Below are positions 1-9,316 of a stretch of 64,000 nucleotides of DNA, one piece after another. A program made the translations under genes and the position numbers. This stretch comes from Marinobacter sediminum (GTDB taxonomy: Bacteria > Pseudomonadota > Gammaproteobacteria > Pseudomonadales > Oleiphilaceae). Position 1 is the first letter of the stretch, and every line of letters starts with the position of its first letter. The notes under the pieces were generated by a model. The model saw only the letters and a program-made list of their open reading frames with translations. It was not told where the DNA came from and did not search any database. The stretch spans positions 2,604,001-2,668,000 of the forward strand of contig NZ_JAGTWY010000001.1 of assembly GCF_023657445.1 (NCBI RefSeq). Reading direction: 5' to 3'.

Positions 1-364
1 ACAGGACCTCGGCATGGCCAGCCTCCTCGGCATCGATACCAACCGGATCATTTCCGCGACGTTCGTCATTGGCGCAGCGCTGGCCGCGGTAGCAGGCCTT
101 CTCCTGGGGATGTATTACGGCTCGGTTGACCCGCTATTCGGCTTTATTGCCGGTCTCAAGGCCTTCACTGCCGCGGTCCTTGGCGGCATTGGCAGCATCC
201 CTGGTGCGATGTTAGGTGGCCTGATTCTTGGTGTTTCCGAAAGCATGACCTCCGGCTACCTCAGCGGTGAGTACAAGGACGTGGTCTCCTTCGGTCTGCT
301 GATTCTCATTCTGCTGTTTAAACCCACCGGCCTGCTCGGCAAACCGGAGGTTGAGAAGATCTGA
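1..364 (+). CDS. livH: LivH, branched-chain amino acid ABC transporter permease (5'-truncated)
   Basis: C-terminal part of an inner-membrane permease of the high-affinity Leu/Ile/Val ABC importer. The frame is open from base 2 ([12 protein letters not shown]...), so the gene begins before the window and the ATG at 14 is internal. The visible ~120 residues match the LivH C-terminus closely, including the [10 protein letters not shown] loop that contacts the ATPases and the ending [13 protein letters not shown]. Several hydrophobic helices are visible. Its TGA overlaps the livM ATG by one base (TGATG), indicating translational coupling. Family assignment is very secure; only the truncation limits the call. 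Confidence 0.95.
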   Translation, partial: QDLGMASLLGIDTNRIISATFVIGAALAAVAGLLLGMYYGSVDPLFGFIAGLKAFTAAVLGGIGSIPGAMLGGLILGVSESMTSGYLSGEYKDVVSFGLLILILLFKPTGLLGKPEVEKI

Positions 365-1635
365 TGGCTGCTCACAACGTCAAACATGCGCTCTTCTGCG
401 CATTTATCACTCTGATTATTTCCTACCCCATCCTCGGCTTTAACCTGGAAGCCCAGGGCATCAATGTCATCCTGACCGGCGCCAAGGCATCAACCATTTT
501 GATGGTGTTCCTGGCCGCGATCGCTGTCTTTGCATTCCAGCTGTTCCGTGACCAGATCATGGGCAGGATCCGCAACTTGCCGGGTCTGAATCCCATGGCC
601 GACAAGGAGCCGATGGCTGAGAACCGGCGCGCCAAGGTCGAATCCTGGATTCTTACCGGGATTATCATTTTCGCCCTGTTCTGGCCTTTCTTCGTTTCCC
701 GCGGCTCGGTCGATTTGGCCACACTGGTTCTGATCTACATCATGCTGGCCCTGGGCCTGAACGTGGTAGTAGGCCTTGCCGGCCTGCTGGATCTGGGCTA
801 CGTCGCCTTCTACGCAGTCGGTGCCTACACCTTTGCACTCATGTCCGATTATCTGGGAGTGTCATTCTGGCTTGCTCTGCCTATCGGCGCGCTGCTGGCA
901 GCAACGTTCGGCCTGGTGCTGGGCTTTCCGGTATTGCGATTGCGAGGCGACTATCTGGCCATCGTAACCCTCGGATTCGGCGAGATCATCCGGATTCTGC
1001 TCAACAACTGGACCAGTCTGACCGGTGGCCCCAACGGTATCGGTGGCATTCCCGACCCAACCCTGTTTGGCATGGAGTTCGGTCGTCGGGTCAAGGAAGA
1101 AGGCAACACCTCTTTCCATGAAACCTTCGGTATAGCCTACAGCGGTGAGCACAAGGTAATTTTCCTGTACCTGATCGCGCTGGTTCTCGCGGTGTTCACT
1201 GCGCTGGTTATCCGCCGCTTCATGCGCATGCCGGTTGGCCGCGCCTGGGAAGCATTACGTGAAGATGAAATCGCGGCCCGCTCCCTGGGCCTGAGCAGAA
1301 CAGCCGTCAAGTTGTCCGCCTTCACCATTGGCGCATTCTTTGCGGGGTTTGCCGGTACCGTCTTCGCTTCAAAGCAGGGTTTCATCAGCCCGGAGTCCTT
1401 TGTTTTCCTTGAGTCTGCCATCGTCCTGGCGATTGTAGTTCTCGGCGGGATGGGCTCCCAGATCGGGGTCATCCTGGCGGCGGTTGCCGTCACCATCCTG
1501 CCGGAGTTGGCCCGAGAGTTCTCCGAATACCGCATGCTGATCTTTGGTGCCGCCATGGTTCTTATGATGGTTTGGCGCCCGCAGGGCCTGATGCCCATGC
1601 GTCGCATTCACATTGAACTAAAAAAGCAGGAGTGA
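364..1635 (+). CDS. livM: LivM, branched-chain amino acid ABC transporter permease
   Basis: Second inner-membrane permease of the branched-chain amino acid importer, pairing with LivH. 423 residues, close to the usual size for the long LivM form with an N-terminal extension of about 100 residues (two early hydrophobic segments, then a polar linker around residues 60-90). The core with [25 protein letters not shown] and the [10 protein letters not shown] segment is diagnostic, and the cytoplasmic coupling segment [14 protein letters not shown] is present. The start ATG overlaps the livH stop. livG follows after 6 bases, so this is one operon. Confidence 0.97.
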   Translation: MAAHNVKHALFCAFITLIISYPILGFNLEAQGINVILTGAKASTILMVFLAAIAVFAFQLFRDQIMGRIRNLPGLNPMADKEPMAENRRAKVESWILTGIIIFALFWPFFVSRGSVDLATLVLIYIMLALGLNVVVGLAGLLDLGYVAFYAVGAYTFALMSDYLGVSFWLALPIGALLAATFGLVLGFPVLRLRGDYLAIVTLGFGEIIRILLNNWTSLTGGPNGIGGIPDPTLFGMEFGRRVKEEGNTSFHETFGIAYSGEHKVIFLYLIALVLAVFTALVIRRFMRMPVGRAWEALREDEIAARSLGLSRTAVKLSAFTIGAFFAGFAGTVFASKQGFISPESFVFLESAIVLAIVVLGGMGSQIGVILAAVAVTILPELAREFSEYRMLIFGAAMVLMMVWRPQGLMPMRRIHIELKKQE

Positions 1636-1641
1636 CGGACG

Positions 1642-2397
1642 ATGCTTGAAGTACAGAATCTGTCCATGCGCTTTGGCGGCCTGCTGGCAGTAGACCAGGT
1701 GTCTCTGGACGTACAGGAACGGGAAATCGTTTCAATCATCGGCCCCAACGGGGCCGGAAAAACCACTGTTTTCAATTGCATGAGCGGCTTTTACAGGCCG
1801 ACAGGCGGCAAGATTGTTTTCGAAGGACAGGAAGTTCAGGGTAAGCCTGACTACAAGATCTCCCGCCTGGGCATGGTGAGGACGTTCCAGCACGTGCGCC
1901 TGTTCAGCCAGATGACCGTAGTGGAAAACCTGCTGGTCGCCCAGCACCGGCACCTGAATACCAACCTGATTGCCGGCTTGGTAAAAACCCCGAATTACCG
2001 GGACCGTGAACAGAAGTCCCTTGACCGTGCAGCCTACTGGCTCGAACGCGTCGGACTGATGCATCTGGCCAACCGGGAAGCAGGAAATCTTGCCTACGGC
2101 CAGCAACGGCGGCTGGAAATTGCCCGGTGCATGGTAACCGAGCCCAAACTGTTAATGCTGGATGAGCCCGCAGCGGGCCTGAACCCGGCGGAAACCAAGG
2201 AACTCAATCAACTGATTGTCAGCCTGAAAGAGGACTACAACGTTTCCGTGGTGCTGATTGAGCACGACATGAGCCTGGTAATGGACATCTCTGACCGGAT
2301 CAACGTCATCAACCAGGGACGCCCCCTGGCCAATGGCACACCGGAAGAAATCCGCCAGAACGACGACGTGATCAAAGCCTACCTGGGCGAGGCCTGA
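1642..2397 (+). CDS. livG: LivG, branched-chain amino acid ABC transporter ATPase
   Basis: One of two ATP-binding subunits that power the LivHM permease on the cytoplasmic side. 251 residues, normal for the family. Visible motifs are Walker A GPNGAGKTT (~residue 34), the Q-loop region (FQHVRLF), the degenerate LivG-type signature AYGQQRRLEIARCM, Walker B LLMLDEPAAGL and the switch histidine in LIEHDMSLVM. The insertion between Q-loop and signature (HRHLNTNLIAGL...) is typical of LivG and separates it from LivF. The neighbouring livF begins 9 bases downstream. Confidence 0.97.
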   Translation: MLEVQNLSMRFGGLLAVDQVSLDVQEREIVSIIGPNGAGKTTVFNCMSGFYRPTGGKIVFEGQEVQGKPDYKISRLGMVRTFQHVRLFSQMTVVENLLVAQHRHLNTNLIAGLVKTPNYRDREQKSLDRAAYWLERVGLMHLANREAGNLAYGQQRRLEIARCMVTEPKLLMLDEPAAGLNPAETKELNQLIVSLKEDYNVSVVLIEHDMSLVMDISDRINVINQGRPLANGTPEEIRQNDDVIKAYLGEA

Positions 2398-2406
2398 GGA
2401 AGAACC

Positions 2407-3108
2407 ATGCTTGTACTAGAAGATGTCCATACTCACTACGGCAAAATCGAAGCGCTGCACGGGGTTTCCGTCGAGGTCCAGAAAGGTGAGATCGTTTCCC
2501 TGATTGGGGCAAACGGCGCGGGCAAGACCACACTGCTGATGACCGTTTGTGGTAACCCTCAAGCCAGCTCCGGACGCGTGTTTCTGGAAGGTCGTGAGAT
2601 CACCCGCGAGCCTACTGCCCAGATCATGCGCTCAGGCATAGCCATCGTTCCGGAAGGACGCAGGATCTTTTCAGGGCTTACGGTGGAAGAGAACCTGCAT
2701 ATGGGCGGGTTCTTCAACACCAAGTCCGAGATCAGCAAGAGTCAGGCGCACGTCTATGAGCTCTTTCCCCGGCTGAAAGAACGCGAAAACCAGCGTGCAG
2801 GCACCATGTCCGGCGGTGAGCAGCAGATGCTGGCCATCGGCCGTGCCCTGATGAGCAGGCCCAACATGATCATCCTTGATGAGCCATCGCTGGGTCTTGC
2901 ACCACTGGTGATCAAACAGATCTTCGAGATCATCGGTCACCTTCGGGAGGAAGGTATTACCGTGTTTCTGGTCGAGCAAAACGCCCACCAGGCACTCGGC
3001 CTGGCCGATCGTGGCTACGTACTGGAAACCGGAAAGATCCGGCTCCACGACACCGGGAAAAACCTGTTGGCCAACCCGGATGTCCAGAATGCCTACCTGG
3101 GTGGCTAG
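2407..3108 (+). CDS. livF: LivF, branched-chain amino acid ABC transporter ATPase
   Basis: Second ATPase of the Liv importer, forming a heterodimer with LivG. 233 residues, full length. Walker A is GANGAGKTT, the signature MSGGEQQMLAIGRALM, Walker B MIILDEPSLGLAP and the H-loop FLVEQNAHQA; these are the canonical LivF forms (E. coli LivF is 237 residues). Last gene of the operon: a strong rho-independent terminator follows 15 bases after the stop. No periplasmic binding protein gene is visible inside the window, so it must lie upstream or elsewhere. Confidence 0.97.
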   Translation: MLVLEDVHTHYGKIEALHGVSVEVQKGEIVSLIGANGAGKTTLLMTVCGNPQASSGRVFLEGREITREPTAQIMRSGIAIVPEGRRIFSGLTVEENLHMGGFFNTKSEISKSQAHVYELFPRLKERENQRAGTMSGGEQQMLAIGRALMSRPNMIILDEPSLGLAPLVIKQIFEIIGHLREEGITVFLVEQNAHQALGLADRGYVLETGKIRLHDTGKNLLANPDVQNAYLGG

Positions 3109-3123
3109 GTATTCAGCATCGAA

Positions 3124-3169
3124 AAACTAAAAAGCCGGGGCATGTGTTCATGCCCCGGCTTTTTAGTTT
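3124..3169. terminator. Bidirectional rho-independent terminator after livF
   Basis: Perfect 21-bp inverted repeat (arms 3124-3144 and 3149-3169) with a 4-base loop. The core GCCGGGGCATG is flanked by an A-run on the left and a T-run on the right, so it can stop transcription in either direction. It closes the liv operon. Confidence 0.93.
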
Positions 3170-3250
3170 AAGACTGGACAACTTGCTGGAAATTTGTGGG
3201 CTAAATCAATTACTCAGAAATCTTTGAGCTTGCACTCGCAGGATATGAAC

Positions 3251-3256
3251 TATACT
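3251..3256 (+). promoter_or_regulatory. Possible -10 element for the DUF3015 gene
   Basis: TATACT at 3251-3256 preceded by TTGCAC at 3230-3235 with a 15-base spacer, which is shorter than ideal. It lies about 110 bases before the DUF3015 start. The -10 match is good and the -35 assignment is uncertain. Confidence 0.4.
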
Positions 3257-3368
3257 CACGTCAACGGTCATCCTGCCTCCACACCAGTCAGGGCCGTTCC
3301 CGCATTGCGAGCCAAGGAGCGGACAATGCGGTATGCGACGACAGCTAAACCACAGAAAGGAGTGGATA

Positions 3369-3833
3369 ATGAAAAAACTGATTGCAGGTGCAATTCTTCT
3401 GGGTGCTTCATCTATGGCATTTGCACAACCCGGCTGTGGCGTAGGCGCCATGATCTGGAAAGGACAATCCGGCATTGCTCCTCACGTATTGGCCGCCACA
3501 ACCAACGGCACTTTTGGCAACCAGACGTTCGGTATGACCACCGGTACCCTGGGCTGCCAGACCAATGCTTCAGTCCAATCCATGGCCATGTACATGGATA
3601 GCAACATTGACAAGGTGGCCCGTGACATGTCTCGCGGCTCTGGTGAGAACATCGACACGCTCGCGGTTCTTCTCGGCGTTGATGAAGCTGACCGCGGTGA
3701 CTTCCGCAAGGTACTTCAGGACAACTTCGCTACTATCTTCCCAAGCTCTGACACCACTTCCGGTGAAGCAGTAGATGCGATCGTGGCCCTGCTGGAGAAA
3801 AATGAATCACTGAGCAAATACGTCGCTGCCTGA
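3369..3833 (+). CDS. DUF3015 family periplasmic protein
   Basis: 154-residue secreted protein of unknown function. I chose the ATG at 3369 because a good SD (AAAGGAG at 3356-3362) precedes it and it starts a clean signal peptide, MKKLIAGAILLGASSMAFAQ, cut after AQ. The mature protein opens with GCGVGAMIWKGQSG...APHVLAATTNGTFGNQTFGMTTGTLGC, the glycine- and threonine-rich block with two conserved cysteines that I recognise as DUF3015. The C-terminal half is acidic and helical. A frame-shifted reading of the same DNA also gives an open frame, but codon usage and the signal peptide favour this one. It precedes a DUF4105 gene in the same direction; the family's role is not known. Confidence 0.85.
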   Translation: MKKLIAGAILLGASSMAFAQPGCGVGAMIWKGQSGIAPHVLAATTNGTFGNQTFGMTTGTLGCQTNASVQSMAMYMDSNIDKVARDMSRGSGENIDTLAVLLGVDEADRGDFRKVLQDNFATIFPSSDTTSGEAVDAIVALLEKNESLSKYVAA

Positions 3834-3922
3834 CCCTGGCCGCGTAAAGGGATGCTCATGCGCCAGGGACGGCGCATTTCCATGTTTCACCCCCCCGTTA
3901 ATCCCGGAAGTAACGATCATCC

Positions 3923-5788
3923 ATGGGCTATTCGCTTCGCATTGGGCCGGCCCTGCTCTGGCTCGCTCTCACCGTATCCGGTCACGCAAACTCCGCTTCG
4001 GGGGGCAGCCCTCCCTATCTGGACCCTGCCTGGCTTACTCTTGGCCACTACCATCCCGACACCCTGGGTGACAGTTACACCAGCCAGGCGGACGACCCTG
4101 CTTTCTTTCTGAGCGAAAACGGAAAACAGTCGCCGAGAGCCGAACTGGAGGCAACCCTTTCTGCCATTCAGAAGCCCGGCGGTGGGGACGAGCATGCCCG
4201 ATGTCTTTATCCGGCCAGAACAGCCTGGCTTCAGAAGCGGTTTAACCTGTCTCTACCCGCCATCGATTGCCCTGAATACCAGGAGTGGAAGGACACACTG
4301 AGCACGGAAACCGTGACCCTGGTCTTCGCAGCCTCTTACCTGAACAGCCCCTCCTCCATGTTCGGGCACACTTTCCTGAGGCTCGACCCGCCACAGGACG
4401 ATGAGGAGACGAACCTCCTGCTCGCCAGTACTATCTCCTATGCGGCCGACGCAGCGGCCCACGACAGCGAAATCCTGTTTGCCTACAAAGGCATTTTCGG
4501 TGGCTACCCTGGCATAACGACGATCCAACCCTACTACGAGAAAATTCGACTTTATTCCGACATCGAACACCGGGATCTCTGGGAATACACCCTGAACCTC
4601 AACCAGGAAGAAGTAGACCTGATGCTGGCCCACGCATGGGAAATCCGGGACCGCAATTTCGATTACTATTTTTTCGATGAAAACTGTGCCTATCGCCTGT
4701 TAGCCCTGATTGATGTGGCACGCCCGGACGCCGACCTTCTGAGCGAAGTAAGCACTCACGCTATCCCCTCGGACACCGTTCGCTGGGTTGTGGACAAAGA
4801 CCTTGTCAGCACGATCAATTACCGGCCATCTGCAGCCACATCAGTTGCCTATAGCCTGTCCTCATTACCGGACTCGCAGCAGACACTGGCAGCGGCCGTG
4901 GCCAATGGCTATGTCGCCGCCAATGCCGACGAACTTCAACAACTGAGCGCCCGTGAGAGAGCGCATGTGCTGGATGCCACCTACGACTATGTCCGCTACC
5001 AGAGCGAAGCGGAAGGCTGGCCACGCGACATCGCAGCCCCGCTGTCTCATGAGCTGCTGCGAGAACGCAGCAGCATCGACAACGTGGGGTCACCAGAAGC
5101 CCCACCCAAGCCCGCCATCCGGGATGATCAGGGCCATGACACCTTCCGCCTCAGTCTGGCGGGCGGCCAGCTCGACCATCGGGAGTTCACCCAGATCACC
5201 CTGCGACCGGCCTATCACGATGTACTGGACCCTCCCGCAGGCTATCGTAGCGGCGCCCAGCTCCAGTTCCTGAGACTGGACGCCCGCTACTACACCGACA
5301 ACGACGAGCTGCAACTGGAGCAGCTGACCGGCGTGGAGATTCGCTCTCTCAGCCCCAGAAACCAGTTTTTTTCGCCCCTATCCTGGCAGGTAGGTTTTGG
5401 CGGGCGAAGAGCCGACACCGGCACTAAACGCGTGCTGACGCCTTATCTTGAAGGCGGCGCAGGGGGTAGCTGGCGAGTGGGGCCACAAACCCAACTCTTT
5501 GCCCTCGCCACCGCTGACCTGGAAATTGATGACGACCTCCGCCGCGGCTACGACGCAGCGCCAGGCGCCGACATCGGACTGTTGCATCAAAACAGCCAGT
5601 TCAGCCTGATGGCCGGAGCCAGGACCAAAGCCTGGATCGTCAGCAGCCAACACAGGCAGGATCAGGCCTACATTAAGGCCAACTGGCACATCGGCCGGAA
5701 ATTCAGCCTGTTTACCGAATTCACCCGGGAAGATCACTACGACAGGTACCAGAGCACATGGCAAGCGGGACTGCACGCATATTTCTGA
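3923..5788 (+). CDS. DUF4105 (Lnb N-terminal-like) periplasmic/envelope protein
   Basis: 621-residue exported protein. Residues 1-25 form a signal peptide (IGPALLWLALTVSGHANS). Around residues 130-260 lies the DUF4105 domain, related to the N-terminal domain of bacterial Lnb enzymes. Visible conserved blocks are SYLNSPSSMFGHTFLRL (~135) and FDYYFFDENCAYRLL (~250), which contain the His and Cys typical of an NlpC/P60-like fold. The C-terminal ~200 residues alternate polar and hydrophobic residues in repeated strands and end in an aromatic residue (WQAGLHAYF), which suggests an outer-membrane barrel domain. It lies 89 bases after the DUF3015 gene and overlaps the next gene by 31 bases. Substrate unknown; a peptidase or amidase role is inference. 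Confidence 0.8.
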   Translation: MGYSLRIGPALLWLALTVSGHANSASGGSPPYLDPAWLTLGHYHPDTLGDSYTSQADDPAFFLSENGKQSPRAELEATLSAIQKPGGGDEHARCLYPARTAWLQKRFNLSLPAIDCPEYQEWKDTLSTETVTLVFAASYLNSPSSMFGHTFLRLDPPQDDEETNLLLASTISYAADAAAHDSEILFAYKGIFGGYPGITTIQPYYEKIRLYSDIEHRDLWEYTLNLNQEEVDLMLAHAWEIRDRNFDYYFFDENCAYRLLALIDVARPDADLLSEVSTHAIPSDTVRWVVDKDLVSTINYRPSAATSVAYSLSSLPDSQQTLAAAVANGYVAANADELQQLSARERAHVLDATYDYVRYQSEAEGWPRDIAAPLSHELLRERSSIDNVGSPEAPPKPAIRDDQGHDTFRLSLAGGQLDHREFTQITLRPAYHDVLDPPAGYRSGAQLQFLRLDARYYTDNDELQLEQLTGVEIRSLSPRNQFFSPLSWQVGFGGRRADTGTKRVLTPYLEGGAGGSWRVGPQTQLFALATADLEIDDDLRRGYDAAPGADIGLLHQNSQFSLMAGARTKAWIVSSQHRQDQAYIKANWHIGRKFSLFTEFTREDHYDRYQSTWQAGLHAYF

Positions 5789-6651
5789 TTGCGCCGAAGT
5801 TGAAAGCCACATTTTTGGCCTTGGGTCTGCTGACAGCGACGCTAACCCTGGGCGGCTGCAGCAGTGTCTTCTTCTATCCGGATAACGTCACCTACATTAC
5901 CCCTGACCGACTCAACCTGAACTACGAGGATGTGTACCTCGACACCACCGACGGCGAAACCCTCCACGGCTGGTGGCTCCCCGCCGAGACCACACAAGCG
6001 CCTGCCAAAGGCACCATCTACTTCCTCCACGGTAACGCCCAGAACATCAGCAGCCACATCCTCAACGTCGCCTGGCTGCCCGCAGAGGGCTACAACGTCT
6101 TCACCATCGACTATCGCGGCTACGGCAAATCCACTGGCGACCCGGACATCGAAGGCGCTCTCCATGACTCAGAAACCGGCCTGCGCTGGCTTGTGGAACA
6201 AACAGGCGTTAAGGGCGCCCCCGTGTTCCTTCTTGGCCAGAGCCTCGGTGGTGCGTTTGGCATTGCCCTCGCCAGCGAATGGGTGCAACGGAAAGAAACA
6301 CCAGAACTCAGCGGTGTGGTGCTTGATGGCACCTTTTCGGGGTTCAGAGGAATAGCGAGAGAGAAACTGGGGAGCTTCTGGCTAACCTGGCCATTCCAGA
6401 TACCTTTAAGCTGGACCATTCCAGATGATTATGAAGGCGTGGATCGCATTGCGGGTATCAGCCCAGTGCCGATCATGATCATCCACAGTGTCCGCGATGG
6501 CATTATCCCCTTCCACCACGGCAAGGATCTCTACGAAGCAGCAGAAGAGCCGAAAAACTTCCTGCAGACCGATACGCCACACGCTGCCACGTTTGTGATC
6601 CCGGCCTACAAACAAACTGTCTTGAACTTCCTCTCGAGGGCCAGCAACTAA
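5758..6651 (+). CDS. Alpha/beta hydrolase lipoprotein (BEM46/ABHD13-like)
   Basis: Envelope-anchored serine hydrolase. The ATG at 5758 overlaps the DUF4105 gene by 31 bases. A TTG at 5800 would give a tidier signal peptide (LKATFLALGLL...), so the start is unsure. Lipobox LGGC gives a lipidated Cys at residue ~34. The fold is clear: oxyanion strand FLHGNA, YRGYGKS, nucleophile elbow GQSLGG, acid in HSVRDGIIP and catalytic His in TPHAATF near the end. This pattern fits the BEM46-like family of monoacyl hydrolases; the substrate is unknown. The overlap suggests co-expression with the DUF4105 protein. Confidence 0.85.
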   Translation: MASGTARIFLIAPKLKATFLALGLLTATLTLGGCSSVFFYPDNVTYITPDRLNLNYEDVYLDTTDGETLHGWWLPAETTQAPAKGTIYFLHGNAQNISSHILNVAWLPAEGYNVFTIDYRGYGKSTGDPDIEGALHDSETGLRWLVEQTGVKGAPVFLLGQSLGGAFGIALASEWVQRKETPELSGVVLDGTFSGFRGIAREKLGSFWLTWPFQIPLSWTIPDDYEGVDRIAGISPVPIMIIHSVRDGIIPFHHGKDLYEAAEEPKNFLQTDTPHAATFVIPAYKQTVLNFLSRASN

Positions 6652-6658
6652 AGCCTGA

Positions 6659-6768
6659 GCTGGTTTTGGAAGACGCTTTTCAAAACTGTTGAGGGCCAAG
6701 GACGGCCCGAAACAAGCCCACATGGATGTGCTCGTAGCGTGTTTTGAAAAGCGCCTTCCAAAACCAGC
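6659..6768. repeat. Long imperfect inverted repeat (28-bp arms, 54-base interior)
   Basis: Arms 6659-6686 and 6741-6768 are reverse complements at 27 of 28 positions (single A/G difference). The interior holds smaller dyads (GGCC..GGCC at about 6694-6707 and CACATGGATGTG at about 6719-6730). It sits between the hydrolase gene and the pnp terminator, in the spacer between two convergent genes. Length and structure suit a small palindromic intergenic element (REP or MITE-like) better than a simple terminator, as no T-run follows either arm directly. Confidence 0.7.
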
Positions 6769-6784
6769 ATGCTCCGAAATCAGA

Positions 6785-6822
6785 AAGAAAAAAACCCGCC
6801 AATCCGAAGGAAAGGCGGGTTT
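6785..6822 (-). terminator. Rho-independent terminator of pnp
   Basis: On the minus strand the arms AAACCCGCC (6814-6822) and GGCGGGTTT (6792-6800) form a 9-bp stem with a 13-base loop, followed by a T-rich tract from the A-run at 6785-6791. It lies 25 bases beyond the pnp stop. Confidence 0.85.
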
Positions 6823-6846
6823 CTTGAGCCGTTTAGCGGTTAGCTA

Positions 6847-8967
6847 TCAGGCAGAGAAGTCAGTCGGCTCTTCGCCTTCCTTAACTTCCTTCATGGACAG
6901 CTTAACGCGACCACGGTTGTCCACATCCAGAACCTTAACCAGAACTTCCTGACCTTCGCTCAGCTCGTCAGTCACGTTCTCGATACGGCGCTCGGAGATC
7001 TGGGAAATGTGCACCAGACCGTCCTTGCCAGGCAGGATGTTAACGAACGCACCGAAGTCCACGATGCGCTCAACACGACCCTTGTAGATCGCGCCAACCT
7101 CGATTTCAGCGGTGATTTCCTTAACCCGGTTAACCGCAGCCTGCGCCGCTTCCTGGTTGTCCGCGTAAATCTTCACGTTGCCGTCATCGTCCAGATCGAT
7201 AGACGCGCCGGTCTCGTCACAGATAGAACGAATGGTCGCACCGCCCTTACCAATGACGTCACGGATCTTGTCCGGGTTGATCTTGATGGTTGTGATGCTC
7301 GGAGCACGGGCAGACAGTTCTGGACGCGACTCGGCAATGACCTTGTTCATCTCACCGAGGATGTGCAGACGCGCTTCGTGAGCCTGCTCCAGGGCCAGTT
7401 CCATGATCTCGTCGGTGATGCCGTTGATCTTGATGTCCATCTGCAGGGCAGTAATACCCTCTTTGGTACCGGCAACCTTGAAGTCCATGTCGCCCAGGTG
7501 ATCTTCGTCACCCAGGATATCGGTCAGAACCGCGAACTTGTCGCCTTCCTTGACCAGACCCATGGCAATACCAGCAACCGGCGCCTTCAGCGGAACACCC
7601 GCGTCCATCAGTGCGAGGCTGGAACCACACACTGAAGCCATGGAGCTGGAGCCGTTGGATTCGGTGATCTCGGAAACCGCACGAATGGTGTACGGGAACT
7701 CTTCGATGGTCGGCATCACCGCGGAAATACCGCGCTTCGCCAGACGACCGTGACCGACCTCACGACGACCCGGAGTGCCCATACGGCCAGCTTCACCAAC
7801 GGAATACGGAGGGAAGTTGTAATGGAACAGGAACGGATCCTTACGCTCACCTTCCAGAGCATCGATGATCTGCATGTCGCGGGCGGTACCCAGCGTGGCG
7901 GTCACGATAGCCTGGGTTTCACCACGGGTAAACAGTGCAGAACCGTGAGTGCTCGGCAGAACGCCCACTTCAATTTCAATCGGACGAACGGTCTTGTTGT
8001 CACGGCCATCGATACGCGGCTTGCCGTCGATAACCTGCTGACGAACACAGGTTTTCTCGATCTTACCGAAGCACTTCTTGACCTCGTCTGCGGAAGGCTG
8101 GTTCTCTTCCTCACCGGCGAACTTCTCAACTGCGGTCGCCTTGATCTCGCCCAGACGAGCATAACGCTCCATCTTGTCACGGATGCTGTAAGCTTCCTCG
8201 ATCGCTGAACTGAACTCACCCTTGATGGCGTTCAGCAGCTCGGCATTCTCAGTCTCGGGCAGCCATTCCCAGCGTGGCTTGCCAGTCTCGGCAGCGAATT
8301 CCTTGATGGCGTTGACCGCAACCTGCATTTCCTGGTGCGCGAACAGAACACCGCCCAGCATCTGGTCTTCGGTCAGGCCTTTGGCTTCGGACTCAACCAT
8401 CAGAACCGCGTCCTCAGTACCGGCGACGACCATGTTGAGCAGCGATGTTTCGAGCTCTTCGAAGGTCGGGTTCAGGAAGTAACCGCGCTCATTGGTGAAA
8501 GCAACACGGGCTGCACCAATGGGACCGTCGAACGGAATGCCGGAAATCGACAGCGCAGCGGACGCAGCCAGCATGGCGGCCATGTCCGGATCCTGGGTCT
8601 TGTTGGCAGACATCACGGTCAGGACAACCTGAACTTCGTTCATGTAGCCATTCGGGAACAGCGGACGGATCGGACGGTCGATCAGGCGGGACGTCAGGGT
8701 TTCCTTCTCTGAAGGACGACCTTCACGCTTGAAGAAACCACCCGGGATCTTGCCTACAGCGTAGGTTTTCTCGGTGTAGTTAACGGTCAGCGGGAAAAAG
8801 CCCTGGCCCGGCTTTGGTTCCTTGGCACCAACAACAGTGCCCAGCACGGACACATCATCGATGGTAACCAGAACGGCGCCGGTCGCCTGACGGGCAATAC
8901 GTCCGGTTTCCAGAGTGACGGTTTTGCCGCCGAGCTCAAACGATTTCTTTACAGGTTTCAGATCCAC
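6847..8967 (-). CDS. pnp: Polynucleotide phosphorylase (PNPase)
   Basis: 3'-5' phosphorolytic exoribonuclease of the RNA degradosome; also adds tails to RNA. 706 residues, normal length. Two RNase PH-like domains joined by an all-alpha linker fill about residues 1-545, with motifs such as FNYPPYSVGE-like [27 protein letters not shown] and [38 protein letters not shown] domain with IGKGG follows (~560) and then an S1 domain ([20 protein letters not shown]). It lies downstream of rpsO as in most gammaproteobacteria. The 349-base rpsO-pnp spacer contains hairpins (see separate entries). Confidence 0.98.
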   Translation of the reverse strand: MDLKPVKKSFELGGKTVTLETGRIARQATGAVLVTIDDVSVLGTVVGAKEPKPGQGFFPLTVNYTEKTYAVGKIPGGFFKREGRPSEKETLTSRLIDRPIRPLFPNGYMNEVQVVLTVMSANKTQDPDMAAMLAASAALSISGIPFDGPIGAARVAFTNERGYFLNPTFEELETSLLNMVVAGTEDAVLMVESEAKGLTEDQMLGGVLFAHQEMQVAVNAIKEFAAETGKPRWEWLPETENAELLNAIKGEFSSAIEEAYSIRDKMERYARLGEIKATAVEKFAGEEENQPSADEVKKCFGKIEKTCVRQQVIDGKPRIDGRDNKTVRPIEIEVGVLPSTHGSALFTRGETQAIVTATLGTARDMQIIDALEGERKDPFLFHYNFPPYSVGEAGRMGTPGRREVGHGRLAKRGISAVMPTIEEFPYTIRAVSEITESNGSSSMASVCGSSLALMDAGVPLKAPVAGIAMGLVKEGDKFAVLTDILGDEDHLGDMDFKVAGTKEGITALQMDIKINGITDEIMELALEQAHEARLHILGEMNKVIAESRPELSARAPSITTIKINPDKIRDVIGKGGATIRSICDETGASIDLDDDGNVKIYADNQEAAQAAVNRVKEITAEIEVGAIYKGRVERIVDFGAFVNILPGKDGLVHISQISERRIENVTDELSEGQEVLVKVLDVDNRGRVKLSMKEVKEGEEPTDFSA

Positions 8968-9083
8968 AAAAAACTCCTGGTAACTCGTTTCCAGATTGAT
9001 TCAACCGGCACGCCCATGCGCACAAGTCGTTGGTCTGCAGGTGTTTAAAATGTGATCCGAAAGGCAACCCGTCTCAAAGCTAA

Positions 9084-9148
9084 CAGGCTGTTGAAAAGCC
9101 CGGGGTGGACATTCGCAATATGTCCAGCCCGGGCTTTTCAACAACCTG
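9084..9148. repeat. 29-bp near-perfect hairpin in the rpsO-pnp spacer
   Basis: Arms 9084-9112 and 9120-9148 pair at 27 of 29 positions around a 7-base loop; the stem includes GTTGAAAAGCCCGGG. In minus-strand transcripts it sits about 115 bases before the pnp start. No T-run follows, so it may be a processing or attenuation structure. In E. coli, PNPase and RNase III act on a hairpin in the pnp leader; a similar role here is inference. It could alternatively be a dispersed palindromic repeat. Confidence 0.7.
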
Positions 9149-9233
9149 CTATCAATTTCGGCTTTCCATTACGACAGGGAATCCTTCGAAATCACTGACA
9201 CAACAACTGCAGTATTAATGGCGAGAAGCACAA

Positions 9234-9280
9234 CCGGCGGCACCGCAAGCGGTTCCGCCGGCTGCCGGTTGCTTCCGGCA
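9234..9280. promoter_or_regulatory. Two GC-rich hairpins just after rpsO
   Basis: In the rpsO-pnp spacer (8968-9316) I see a 13-bp stem with one mismatch (9234-9246 with 9249-9261, core CCGGCGG) and next to it a small 6-bp stem TGCCGG/CCGGCA (9263-9268 with 9275-9280). In the direction of transcription they come directly after the rpsO stop. They may shield the rpsO 3' end or act as a partial terminator. No U-tract is present. Apart from these and the hairpin at 9084-9148 I see nothing in the spacer. Confidence 0.5.
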
Positions 9281-9316
9281 ATAGCCGAAGGCAGCCTTCA
9301 GGTCGTAAAGACCGGA

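Noticed and set aside
3852..4112. 86-residue frame between the DUF3015 and DUF4105 genes
   Set aside because: Overlaps the DUF4105 signal peptide in another frame; no SD and not protein-like in composition.
6689..6952. Short open frame running through the inverted repeat into the pnp end
   Set aside because: Its sequence comes from the repeat arm, the terminator and antisense pnp; no SD.
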